Shown: positions 29,347 through 37,995 of the stretch, piece by piece
Layout: each line of letters opens with the position of its first letter
Position numbering within the stretch: the stretch's first letter is position 1
Source of the DNA: Ramicandelaber brevisporus
Taxonomy: Eukaryota > Kickxellomycota > Ramicandelaberales > Ramicandelaberaceae
NCBI GenBank assembly: GCA_025201865.1
Contig: MU602679.1
Coordinates: 19,988-59,357 of the forward strand
Length of the DNA stretch: 39,370 nucleotides
Reading direction: 5' to 3'
Program-made: the position numbers and the translations under genes
The notes under the pieces: generated by a model
The model's input: only the letters and a program-made list of their open reading frames with translations
What the model was told of the DNA's origin: nothing
Database searches by the model: none

Positions 29347-30292
29347 ACCATCATCAAAGAAAGCACTAGATGCGTTACATTCACCAAAGTCTAGCATTGG
29401 CGGACTGAGATGGCCGCGCGGTGCTGATTGGTACAGGTATCCCTCCGATCATATCAATGCATGTGTTGGCCACGCAATGCATGCATTCTTATCCCTGAGT
29501 CGATATCTTGATTTTGCACTGCCGTTTACTATTGTCAACAGAGGTGCGCTGTCGGCTGTATATCCAACAATAAGAGCACAAAGTACATCCAGCGCTACTG
29601 CTTCAACAGCCTCAGCACCACCACCACCACCCGCTGGCAAAAGTGCCAAGAGCGGCATCCGCGGCATTCCAGCATCCATCTCAATTCGGAGACCTTCTAC
29701 ACCCACTTCATCTTCAACATCTAGCAAAAACGACACAGCTATTCCACTGTCACAGGTGACATTCCCACTGTATCTAACAGACGACAACCATGCCTCGTTT
29801 GTTATCGGCCTGTCCATGTTCTTCTACAATCTGTCTGCAATGTACACCCACATCACAAAGCGAATCATCTCAAACGCATCCCAAACATCCTGGGCTGTCA
29901 TTCTCCTTGACGAATGCTGCAGACACATTACTGAGCATGGCCGCTTATCACGGTCTCAGAGCTCGACAGCCAGTAGCACCACCAACGGGACCACTCGCAC
30001 CAGTCAGCGTCTGCTAAACACTGCCAGCAGTCTGATTCTCAGTAAAGGCAATAACTCTGCAACACAGTGCACATTTTACGACGTGGTGAAGGCGACAGTG
30101 GCACTATATCCCGACATTGACAAGCAGGCAACACCATTGGCGGTTCGAGTCGATAACGTACTGAGGGGGAAGAGACTGTGTGATGACGAATTGGTGGATC
30201 CAGCGGCGATGATTGCGGCAGATCCTGACTTTGTGATGGACGAGTGGGCTGTAATCGATGCTGATGCCGATGACCATGATAACGAGTTCTAA
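28559..30292 (+). CDS. ATG14: Atg14/UVRAG-like subunit of the class III PI3-kinase complex
   Basis: This is a putative subunit that directs Vps34-Vps15-Atg6 to autophagosome formation sites. The protein has 577 residues. A Pro/Ser/Thr-rich N-terminus (1-90) leads to a cysteine pair motif, C94-x2-C97 and C106-x2-C109, as in Atg14/Barkor N-termini. A coiled-coil region follows (about 120-250), broken by a poly-Gln run (near 29312-29346). The C-terminal region (WYRYPSDHINACVGHAMHAF, LDFALPFTIVNRGALSAVYP, SFVIGLSMFFYNLSAMYTHI) resembles the conserved Atg14/UVRAG (PF10186-type) fold. Two Ser/Ala/Pro-rich inserts interrupt it. The tail is acidic. Vps38/UVRAG is the alternative; the cysteine pairs favour Atg14. 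Start ATG at 28559; convergent with the RSC-like gene with 122 bp between stops. Confidence 0.68.
29312..29346 (+). repeat. CAG/CAA repeat encoding poly-Gln
   Basis: About eleven alternating CAG and CAA codons lie in the ATG14-like gene, at the end of its coiled-coil region. Confidence 0.9.
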
Positions 30293-30414
30293 CATGTATT
30301 TTAAAACAAACCTAACACTGTTTTCTAGAGTCTTTTATTGTGTAGAGGATTCATTTGATGTACATTACTACTACTATTGAAAAAGGCATATGTAGCCTAA
30401 GGATGAACAAAAAA

Positions 30415-33400
30415 TTATTTAGTCAGGAAAAGAGTGATTGATTGCGACTGGCACTGCTCAGCAAAGACATTATACAGATGGTTACCCAAGTCTTTTGATC
30501 CGAGAGGCTTAATCTTGAACTCAACGGTATTAAACGACGAAGTCAATGGCACACGGTAGACAGGCAGCTGATCGCCAGAGTACAGGAAGATGCTTGGATC
30601 ACTGGCTGCAATAAAATGTGTCTCGAGCACCTTTGGCTGCACAACGCCACGGCTGCGGCCCTTAGGAGGAACAATGGCAGGTGCACCTCGCAGAGCAGTG
30701 ATCAGGGCAGATGGAGTTGTACCTTTGGGAACCTCAAATGTGACATTCTTGCCAGATGCGGCGCTAATGTAGCCGGTGCCAGGAACACTGGATGATGCAG
30801 ATGGGACAGAAGCCAGCGTAGATGGTGCCGCAGTGGTTAAGGAAGGCTGTGACATTGTAGGTGACTGATCTGAAGTACCAGCTGCAGCAGCGGCGGCGGC
30901 GGCAGCACTGCGACGAGTGACACGACCTGAGCCTGGAGAAGCCATGGTGGGCGACTGATTGCTGGGAGCAGCTGTGGTCTCGCTAGTGAGTGATGGCGCA
31001 GCAGGAGCAACAGGAGCAGCAGGAGCAGCAGGAACTTCAGTCTCGGCCTGTGGAGCTGACTGACCCTTTTCAACAACTTCAACCGTTGGAATTGCTACGT
31101 TGCTTGGAGATGGTAATGGAGGCGGAGCATCGACTCGACCACTGACAATGACAGTGCCGATGGCCTTTGTAATATCAGTTTGAGTGGCACCGATTGCAAC
31201 TGGTCCAAATAAATTGACATCGTGCTTTGGAAGAACCAGTTTCACAAAGACATGAGAGCTACTGCGACCAACGAACGGCTGCAGGTTGATAGAATGCATC
31301 GATGACAAACGAGAACCGCCAGGGCGAGCAAACACGGGCAGAGTCTGGCAGAAGGAGCCGTCAGCGGTCGAGACTTGCACATAAGCAACACGCAGCAGTT
31401 GATAATCATAAGTCTTGAATGCAGCGAGAGACTCAGGTGTGTAGAAGGATCTGGCGCTGGTTGAGGCGTCACCTCCATCGGCAGTGGTGCGAGTCGAGGT
31501 ACCGTTTGCATTCGCAGCATTTGAAGGAACAGAAGAGCCAGGCATGCCGGATATACCCAAGCTGGCCAATGAACTGTTGCGACGAGGAACAGTGGCAGCC
31601 AGAGCAGTGTCTTCATCTATATCCATCGCATCTGGGTTCTCGGCTGCCTTCTCGCCAGTGACTGAGGCACTGGCAATTGCTGGTGACTTTGACAGCTGAG
31701 CTGCCTGAGTGTTGATAGCTGGAGATTGCATTGTACTTGGAGAAGCGACAGCTGATGGGAATACGACGCCACTGATTTCTTTTGACAGAGCTGCGTACAT
31801 TTCACGGAACTGGAATGCTTCCTGTGGCATATTGGCGGGCAGAGACTTTGAGCCAGTGGATAGCCAGTACGACTGGAGAGCAAGCGACACCAATGACTCA
31901 ATTGCTGCACCGGGTGGCACAGAAGCATTGGTGAGATTACGCAAGTGGCTGTGAAGCTGCTGTTGACGATAGCTTCCAACAGGCTGAGAACGCATAGCTT
32001 GTTGCTGGAGAGGTCTCTGCTGCGGTTGTCTCTGAAGGATGTCGATTGTAGGTGGACTTGTGGCACCAAACACACCAGCCATCGGAGCTGCAGAGGCAGA
32101 AGCAGACACTGTTGGTAGAATCGGACGCTGGCCAGCAGTTGGTGTACTTGGCATCAAACCTATCGGTTGTCGCTGTCGCTGCTGCTGTTGTTGCTGTTGT
32201 TGTTGCTGCTTCTGATGCTGCTGTTGTTGCTGTTGTTGTTGCTGCTTCTGATGCTGCTGCTGCTGTTGTTGTGCTGCACTGACATCCATTGCGGCAGCGC
32301 TATCTGGAGACATCATCATTGCACTTGATTGGCTACTGGCCTTGGCGGCAGCTGCGGCTTGTTTCTTTGCCAGCTTCTCCTGTTCCTTACGAAGGCGCTG
32401 TTCTTCTTTACGCTTCCGATTCTCCTCACGCTCGAGTTCTCTCTGCATCTTCTTTGTAATCTTTGGTGGTTGCTGCTTCGATGTTGTACTAATCTTCAAT
32501 CTGCCAGAGGGTGTAGTGTGAGCTGGGACGCCATTCGCATTAGCCTCACCATCAGCGCTGTTACTTGCTGTGAGTGCAGCCAAGAGATGTGGAGGTGGCT
32601 GGCCAGGCGCATCCGGCGGCAGCTTGTAGTCTGGATCCTCTGGTGCATTCAGCTCAATATACTTGGGAGTCGAATATGGCTGACCAGCAAACGGCGATGC
32701 GATGCGAGGAATTGTTTCCACAGTCAGTGGCTCAGGGCGTGGCGCCAATGCAAAGCTGTCAACACGGCCAGCACCAACTGTGGGCTGTGGTAGATCCAGT
32801 GGCTGAGTGATGCCCAATGTAGCGGCCCAGTCGGTGATTGGCTTAATTTCGCGCGTGGTCTCATTGTATGTTGATTCGCATACATAAACATCAGCATCGT
32901 TGCCACCAGCTTCCACAGGTTGGTGAGTGAGATACTCATTGAGTGGCATTACAAAACAGCGATTCTTGAGACGGCGCACTGGCTGATCCATAGTGACTTT
33001 GCCCATCAGCAATTCCTTGGAATAGAATTGACGGTCAGTGTGGTGATGAGTGTGAGATGGGGCAAGCATCCACCGCCCCTTGAATCGCTTGTTATGCTTC
33101 TCATTGTAATAGAATCGGTCAATGGCACAAATGTACAATTCAGCATCATGGCGCAAATGAACATAGGCAAACTGGCCAGTCTTGTAGACTTCCTTGCCAC
33201 ACTCCATGGTACTAAAGTACTCTCGGCCATCTGGAATCTCACCCTTCAGACGAGAGCGTTGTTTGACAGTGAGTTCACGGCGAGTCTTGTTGAACATGGC
33301 CTCTAGTTTCTTTGCATCGTTATAAATAGGTGAACCACGCTCATTGTAAAACATTGCATTGGCAAACAGTGTGCGGCAATCATGCTCAAACTCAGCAAAG

Positions 33401-35817
33401 CTCTTGTATTTGCCCTCTTTGATGTTGTTCAAAATACAGTCGAATGAAATGGGCTGTGGAATAACCTTGTAGTAGTCTGGATAATCCTCTCTTGACGGTA
33501 ATTCCATAAATAACTCAGATGGATAATGACCCTGCCAGCTAACATAGTAAGTAACAGTCTCTACAGTCTCATCCATCACTGCGCGCATATCTTCATCAGA
33601 ATCAAACACCAATGGCTCAGCCAAATCAGCTACAAATTGATTGCCTTCGGGACCCAACACAGCTGGCTTATGCTCTTCATCAACCAAGAATTCACGCCAC
33701 AGTTCGGATTCAGATGGATCAGGAATTAAATCAACCGGCATTTGTCCAAATTTATTGTGATGATGAATGTTAGCACAATACTTTTCCACCAGTGTTCTTG
33801 CAGTTTTACGCTGATCGCCATAAACAGCCCATGCGAGTGGAGTTGCGCCATATAAATCATCTTCAACTTCCAAATCAGCTTCGCGGAATAGCATCATTTC
33901 ACACAGTCTAATTCTACCAAAGAAGGCTGCTGCATGCAATATTCCCCATTTGAGTGCTTTGCCATCAAACACCGCCGGAAACAATGTGTTCATTCCAATC
34001 TTCCGTGACTCAATCAATCCATTAGCCTTGTGATAATCTCCAAATTGAATCGCATTAAACAATTCAAGTGCTGCCAACTCTTCTGCATTCAGTCTGTCTC
34101 GAGGCACATCATCGACACGTGGAATCTGCTCCATTCCACCCTTACGGAACTCACCGCGACGCTTTGAGGGGCGACCACGGCGCTTGCCTCGAGTACCACC
34201 AGCAGCAGCTGCGGCAGCACCGCTATTACTACCGCGGCCAATTCGAGATGCAGATGTTGGAGAGGTGGGAGATGCAACTGATGTGGTTGCACCTGATGCA
34301 ATACGCTGCGCTTCGCCATCACTCTCACCATCAATGTCCATGGCATTGTCATTGTCATCTTCACCTTCGCCCTCTCCTTCGCCGTCGCCTTCGTTATCAG
34401 CATCGTCATCTTCGCCATCCTCGTCACCAGCAGCAGAAACAACCTGGCCAGAAGCAGACGCATCAGCCATGTAGCGAGCCTTACCAATTCGCTCAAACTT
34501 GCGTGGAATCATCCGACCTGGATCGGAGCTGGTTTCACGCGTACCACTGGCGGAGACTGTAGCTGCGGTATTGCCATAGTTGACTTTAACGCGTGGCATT
34601 GCTGCATTGGAGCCGACTTCCGGTGACTGTGAGACTGCTGGCGGCTGCTCAGTTGGAGCGGTGGGAGCACCAGCGGCAGGAGCAGCAGCAGTAATAGTAG
34701 AAGAAGACTCAGTAGGTGGTTCGCCCGCCTTTTGCGTGACTTTGACGCGCAGCTTGGGCAATGTACGCTCACCTGTAGGCGTGGCCTCGCCTGGCGCTGC
34801 ATCCTGTTGAGTATCAGCAGCAGAAGCAGCACCACGGACTTTCACGCGAACTGAACGAGCACTGGTTGGTGGTTCAGCTGGAGCAGATGTAGTAGCAGTA
34901 GCAGCAGTGGTGGTGGTGGAGGCAGATGGCTTGATCTTCAGCTTGATGCTACTCTTCGGTGCTTGTGTTGGTGCTGATGCAGGCATTGGTGGCAGTAAGC
35001 CCTCAGCCTCTTCGACAAACAGCTTTGTCTTTCGCAAAATCTCCTGAGAGTCCAAAAATACCTGAGATTCTTCAGCATTGTATAACTGCGCATTGCGACA
35101 CATCAATTCAACGTCTGCCAAAAATGCATTCAACGACTCATATTCACTCGCATTTGCTTTGCCAGAAATTGTATCGAGTGCAATTGGTTTCTTGATGATT
35201 TGATAGTAATCTGGATAATCCTCAGCTGATGGCAATGAACGGAATAGTGCTACGATACTGCGATGTTGGCCATGCGATCGATCCTGAATCTTGCGCATTG
35301 CAGTGACAATGTTGCTGATTGTATTGCTGATGAGTTTGTGCCAATCGTCTGGAGTGTTGACACCGCCTGTTGGAATGACTACGAATGCCTTTTGACGCTT
35401 TGTAGTTGGGCGAGATGGAGTGGCATCAGCAGCATTCACAGCTGTGCCTGCATCGGATGGTCGATTAACGTCAGCACCACCAGGCTGAGCGCCAGCAGTC
35501 AAGTCGTCATTCCGCTCGCTACGACGGCGTTTGGATGTAGTTGCCGGTGTAGCAATGGCTGCAGGCACTGCAACTGCAACTGCACTGTTGCTGTCGGTGT
35601 TGTTGTTTGTGGTTGATGTTGCCGACGATCGAGTGACACGAACTTTAATCGTTGGCGATTTTGGGACTTCTGTTGCTGTTGTTGCTGTTGTTGTTGTTAC
35701 TGTTATTTCTGGCTCAGCCGTCTGGTCAACAACAGGCGGTGCAGCGACTTCGCTGGCAGTGTCGTCTGCCGCCGCTGCCGCTGCCTTGCTGGCCTGTATG
35801 CGAAGACTCGACCTCAT
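30415..35817 (-). CDS. RSC1/2-like chromatin-remodelling subunit: bromodomain, AT-hook, ankyrin, bromodomain, BAH
   Basis: This is a probable subunit of an RSC/PBAF-type SWI/SNF remodeller; bromodomains read acetyl-lysine and BAH contacts nucleosomes. The protein has 1800 residues. Bromodomain 1 spans ~165-260 (DYPDYYQIIKKPIALDTI, acetyl-lysine Asn in AQLYNAEES). An acidic stretch and an AT-hook (RGKRRGRPSKRRG, ~541-554) follow. Ankyrin-like repeats lie at ~585-706 (LKWGILHAAAFFGRIRLCEM, DDLYGATPLAWAVYGDQRKT). Bromodomain 2 is at ~752-840 (DYPDYYKVIPQPISFDCI, FYNERGS) and BAH at ~862-990 (TGQFAYVHLRHDAELYICAI). A Lys/Glu-rich helix and a Gln-rich tract (~1181-1219) precede a C-terminal region with DYQLLRVAYVQVS and a beta-rich end. 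Yeast Rsc1/Rsc2 share bromo, AT-hook, bromo and BAH but have no ankyrin repeats and are about half this length. I chose the ATG at 35817, because the upstream frame encodes a Cys/Phe-rich non-conserved stretch overlapping the P450 start. A minus-strand AATAAA lies at 30339-30334. Confidence 0.88.
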   Translation of the reverse strand: MRSSLRIQASKAAAAAADDTASEVAAPPVVDQTAEPEITVTTTTATTATEVPKSPTIKVRVTRSSATSTTNNNTDSNSAVAVAVPAAIATPATTSKRRRSERNDDLTAGAQPGGADVNRPSDAGTAVNAADATPSRPTTKRQKAFVVIPTGGVNTPDDWHKLISNTISNIVTAMRKIQDRSHGQHRSIVALFRSLPSAEDYPDYYQIIKKPIALDTISGKANASEYESLNAFLADVELMCRNAQLYNAEESQVFLDSQEILRKTKLFVEEAEGLLPPMPASAPTQAPKSSIKLKIKPSASTTTTAATATTSAPAEPPTSARSVRVKVRGAASAADTQQDAAPGEATPTGERTLPKLRVKVTQKAGEPPTESSSTITAAAPAAGAPTAPTEQPPAVSQSPEVGSNAAMPRVKVNYGNTAATVSASGTRETSSDPGRMIPRKFERIGKARYMADASASGQVVSAAGDEDGEDDDADNEGDGEGEGEGEDDNDNAMDIDGESDGEAQRIASGATTSVASPTSPTSASRIGRGSNSGAAAAAAGGTRGKRRGRPSKRRGEFRKGGMEQIPRVDDVPRDRLNAEELAALELFNAIQFGDYHKANGLIESRKIGMNTLFPAVFDGKALKWGILHAAAFFGRIRLCEMMLFREADLEVEDDLYGATPLAWAVYGDQRKTARTLVEKYCANIHHHNKFGQMPVDLIPDPSESELWREFLVDEEHKPAVLGPEGNQFVADLAEPLVFDSDEDMRAVMDETVETVTYYVSWQGHYPSELFMELPSREDYPDYYKVIPQPISFDCILNNIKEGKYKSFAEFEHDCRTLFANAMFYNERGSPIYNDAKKLEAMFNKTRRELTVKQRSRLKGEIPDGREYFSTMECGKEVYKTGQFAYVHLRHDAELYICAIDRFYYNEKHNKRFKGRWMLAPSHTHHHTDRQFYSKELLMGKVTMDQPVRRLKNRCFVMPLNEYLTHQPVEAGGNDADVYVCESTYNETTREIKPITDWAATLGITQPLDLPQPTVGAGRVDSFALAPRPEPLTVETIPRIASPFAGQPYSTPKYIELNAPEDPDYKLPPDAPGQPPPHLLAALTASNSADGEANANGVPAHTTPSGRLKISTTSKQQPPKITKKMQRELEREENRKRKEEQRLRKEQEKLAKKQAAAAAKASSQSSAMMMSPDSAAAMDVSAAQQQQQQHQKQQQQQQQQQHQKQQQQQQQQQQRQRQPIGLMPSTPTAGQRPILPTVSASASAAPMAGVFGATSPPTIDILQRQPQQRPLQQQAMRSQPVGSYRQQQLHSHLRNLTNASVPPGAAIESLVSLALQSYWLSTGSKSLPANMPQEAFQFREMYAALSKEISGVVFPSAVASPSTMQSPAINTQAAQLSKSPAIASASVTGEKAAENPDAMDIDEDTALAATVPRRNSSLASLGISGMPGSSVPSNAANANGTSTRTTADGGDASTSARSFYTPESLAAFKTYDYQLLRVAYVQVSTADGSFCQTLPVFARPGGSRLSSMHSINLQPFVGRSSSHVFVKLVLPKHDVNLFGPVAIGATQTDITKAIGTVIVSGRVDAPPPLPSPSNVAIPTVEVVEKGQSAPQAETEVPAAPAAPVAPAAPSLTSETTAAPSNQSPTMASPGSGRVTRRSAAAAAAAAAGTSDQSPTMSQPSLTTAAPSTLASVPSASSSVPGTGYISAASGKNVTFEVPKGTTPSALITALRGAPAIVPPKGRSRGVVQPKVLETHFIAASDPSIFLYSGDQLPVYRVPLTSSFNTVEFKIKPLGSKDLGNHLYNVFAEQCQSQSITLFLTK
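32163..32276 (-). repeat. Poly-Gln-coding repeat with a 36-bp internal duplication
   Basis: The tract encodes runs of Gln separated by His-Gln-Lys. The sequence GCTGCTTCTGATGCTG recurs at 32205-32220 and 32241-32256, giving a 36-bp (12-codon) period, so the tract grew partly by in-frame duplication. Confidence 0.85.
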
Positions 35818-36107
35818 CGTGGACTTTGAGGAAATCAAGTTTGCAAAAAGAAAAAGTAAAAAACAATGCAGAAAATTTCGACTGTGTTTATCGGGAAGGA
35901 GTGTTGGAAATGGAGTATTCCGTCTCCTTGAAACGAGCGAATCAAAACATCGGTAAGAATAATAGTACGAAAAAGAAAACAATGTTAATATGAACTCGCC
36001 ACATGCATTCCATGATGGCAGGACGACAGGATGGCGGGGAATGACATGGATGAAGTTGCCTATTTGCACCATACACGCACAGCAAGTGAAATAAAAAACC
36101 TTGTACA
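35818..36107. promoter_or_regulatory. Divergent promoter region between the RSC1/2-like gene and the P450 gene
   Basis: These 290 bp hold both 5' flanks. The part next to the RSC1/2-like start is A-rich on the plus strand (35835-35880). I see no clear TATA box. Confidence 0.5.
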
Positions 36108-37766
36108 ATGACGACAAACTGCAGCATCGAAGGACTGCCATCAATTGCTTGCAACACCACCATTGTATCTCGGATCCTCGGCTGGGATGGAACCCCAGCG
36201 CAGCTCAGTGGGATTCCGTTGCACGCAACTCTCGTGTTTAGCTCGTTGGTACAACAACTACTACTGCTACTACCGCTGCTGCTGCTATGGTATGCAGTTT
36301 ACAATCGCTACTTCCACCCGTTGTCGCACCTGCCTGGACCCGTCTTCCTCGGCTCGATGTTTCCAGGCGCAAACATCCTCAGCGTTCTGTCCGACCGTCA
36401 TCCGTACGTGATGGAGGAGCTGCATGCCAAGTACGGCCCCGTTGTCCGCCTGGAGCCGAACATGGTGTCGTTTGCCGACGCCGCCGCCCAGCGCACAATC
36501 TACACCGCACCAGCCATTCGGAAGCACGACGAGTACCGCGCGTTCGAGTGGGGCGTCGCCAACCTGTTCAGCACGACCGATCCAGCTATGGCGAAGCATC
36601 GGCGGCACATGGTGATTCCAGCATATGGCAGCGCAAAAGTGCTTGCAAGCGAGTCAATAATCTACGAGTGTGGTGCGAAGGAGGTGACTGAGAGGTGGAA
36701 CAGGCGGCTGGCTGCTGCCGGTGGAGAGCATGGCTCACTGCTGGTGGACATGCACGAGGAAGCACACTGCCTCGCTGGCAGAATCATGACCAGGCTGATT
36801 ATGGGTCAGGTGGACGAGTCCGTCGTCGATTTGATCAAGACCATGCGCATCTCGCTGGCGCTGGGATACTTTGTCCCCGACTGGCTGCAGTGCCTGCTGG
36901 CTAGGTGGCTAGGGTTTACACCGTTTGTGAACACTTTCAAACTACGGCGGCATCTCCATCAGTTCATTGTTGCTCGGCGCCAGAAGCAAGAGTTGCAGCA
37001 AGAGCACAATGAAACTCACACTCACAATCAGCACGACGACATCTTGCAGGCAATGATGGACACTGTTGACCCTGTCACAGGTACACCTCTGTCGGTTGAT
37101 TCGCTCGTCAGCGAGCTCGGTGTGCAGGCATTCGCAGCAATCGACACGTCCGCAACCACCGTCATGTGGATATTCGACCTGCTGTTTGCGCATCCACACG
37201 CTCTCCATCGTCTCGAAGCCGACATCATAGCCGCCTATCCCGACATGTCCGAGCCGATTCTGTTTGACGGCGGCGCACTGTTCCAGCAGCTGCCGTATCT
37301 CGAGGCTGTCATCTGGGAATCTATGCGCGTCCGCACAATTGGCGCTGGCGTCTTGAGCCGCGTCGTGCACTCCACATGCTCCAGCGGCCGGGTAGTTATC
37401 AGCGGCCATGCGATTCCCGCCGGCACAGTTGTTGGCACTCCGATGCACGTACTGCATCACGACCGCGCAGTATGGGGCAGCGATGTGCACGAGTTCCGGC
37501 CAGAGCGTATGCTCGACGATGAGACTGCAACAATGGTCAGCGCGGAGAAGAGGCGCCGCCTGACTCCGTTCTCGCTGGGAGTGCGCGCGTGTGTCGGACG
37601 GCAGGTGGGGCTGACGACGCTGGCAATCAACCTGGCGAACCTGATTCGGCGGTTTGAAATCCGGCCAGTGCAGTGTCCGTACAAACCACTAACTCCCGTC
37701 TACGTCTTCCTCCTGTGTGCCTCGGAGAGCAAGCTCCCCGCAGTCATAACAGCCCGTTCAAATTAA
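36108..37766 (+). CDS. Cytochrome P450 monooxygenase, microsomal fungal type
   Basis: This is a heme-thiolate monooxygenase; the substrate cannot be told from sequence. The protein has 552 residues. An N-terminal hydrophobic anchor (LVQQLLLLLPLLLLWYAVYN, about residues 48-67) is followed by the Pro-rich hinge HLPGP. The I-helix oxygen-activation motif is AAIDTS (near residue 342). The K-helix ExxR is ESMR (404-407). The meander contains FRPERM, and the heme loop is FSLGVRACVG with the axial cysteine at residue 495. All key residues are present, so the enzyme should be active. The coding sequence looks richer in GC-ending codons than its neighbours, which could reflect expression level or transfer; I did not compute this. 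Start ATG 36108; divergent to the RSC1/2-like gene. Confidence 0.94.
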   Translation: MTTNCSIEGLPSIACNTTIVSRILGWDGTPAQLSGIPLHATLVFSSLVQQLLLLLPLLLLWYAVYNRYFHPLSHLPGPVFLGSMFPGANILSVLSDRHPYVMEELHAKYGPVVRLEPNMVSFADAAAQRTIYTAPAIRKHDEYRAFEWGVANLFSTTDPAMAKHRRHMVIPAYGSAKVLASESIIYECGAKEVTERWNRRLAAAGGEHGSLLVDMHEEAHCLAGRIMTRLIMGQVDESVVDLIKTMRISLALGYFVPDWLQCLLARWLGFTPFVNTFKLRRHLHQFIVARRQKQELQQEHNETHTHNQHDDILQAMMDTVDPVTGTPLSVDSLVSELGVQAFAAIDTSATTVMWIFDLLFAHPHALHRLEADIIAAYPDMSEPILFDGGALFQQLPYLEAVIWESMRVRTIGAGVLSRVVHSTCSSGRVVISGHAIPAGTVVGTPMHVLHHDRAVWGSDVHEFRPERMLDDETATMVSAEKRRRLTPFSLGVRACVGRQVGLTTLAINLANLIRRFEIRPVQCPYKPLTPVYVFLLCASESKLPAVITARSN

Positions 37767-37781
37767 AAGTGCACCATCTGT

Positions 37782-37787
37782 TTTATT
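37782..37787 (-). terminator. Candidate poly(A) signal (AATAAA) for the small zinc-ribbon gene
   Basis: A canonical AATAAA on the minus strand lies 26 nt downstream of the TAA at 37813. Confidence 0.55.
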
Positions 37788-37812
37788 GAATCATTTTTTA
37801 GGTCGTCTAACT

Positions 37813-37995
37813 TTATCCTTGGGCAATGTAATGGACAGTCGCCTGGTCCTCGCCGCCGTAGCCGTGGTTGACGTAGAGGTTGTAGCAGTTGGCGCAGTAC
37901 GAGCCGCTGCCCACCGTATACACCGTGTACGGAATGCCGCGCCGGCACATGGCGCAGGTGTGTGTGAATGTTGGCGGAGGCGGCCACGTAGACAT
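37813..37995 (-). CDS. Small zinc-ribbon-like protein of 60 residues, family not recognised
   Basis: A 60-codon frame runs from ATG at 37995 to TAA at 37813. It has a Pro-rich start (MSTWPPPP), then CAMCRRGIPYTVY and SYCANCYNLYVNHGYGG. Two CxxC pairs about 17 residues apart could bind one zinc ion, as in zinc ribbons or half a LIM domain. A minus-strand AATAAA at 37787-37782 lies 26 nt past the stop, which supports a real minus-strand transcript. The gene is convergent with the P450 (46 bp between stops). Chance ORFs of this length are common, so the support rests on the regular Cys spacing plus the poly(A) signal. An extra upstream exon is possible but I could not find a convincing one. Confidence 0.5.
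   Translation of the reverse strand: MSTWPPPPTFTHTCAMCRRGIPYTVYTVGSGSYCANCYNLYVNHGYGGEDQATVHYIAQG

Noticed and set aside
35818-36144. N-terminal extension of the RSC1/2-like protein by 109 residues
   Set aside because: The extension is Cys/Phe-rich, would overlap the P450 start codon, and does not look like the Ala/Ser-rich N-terminus that follows. ATG at 35817 is preferred.
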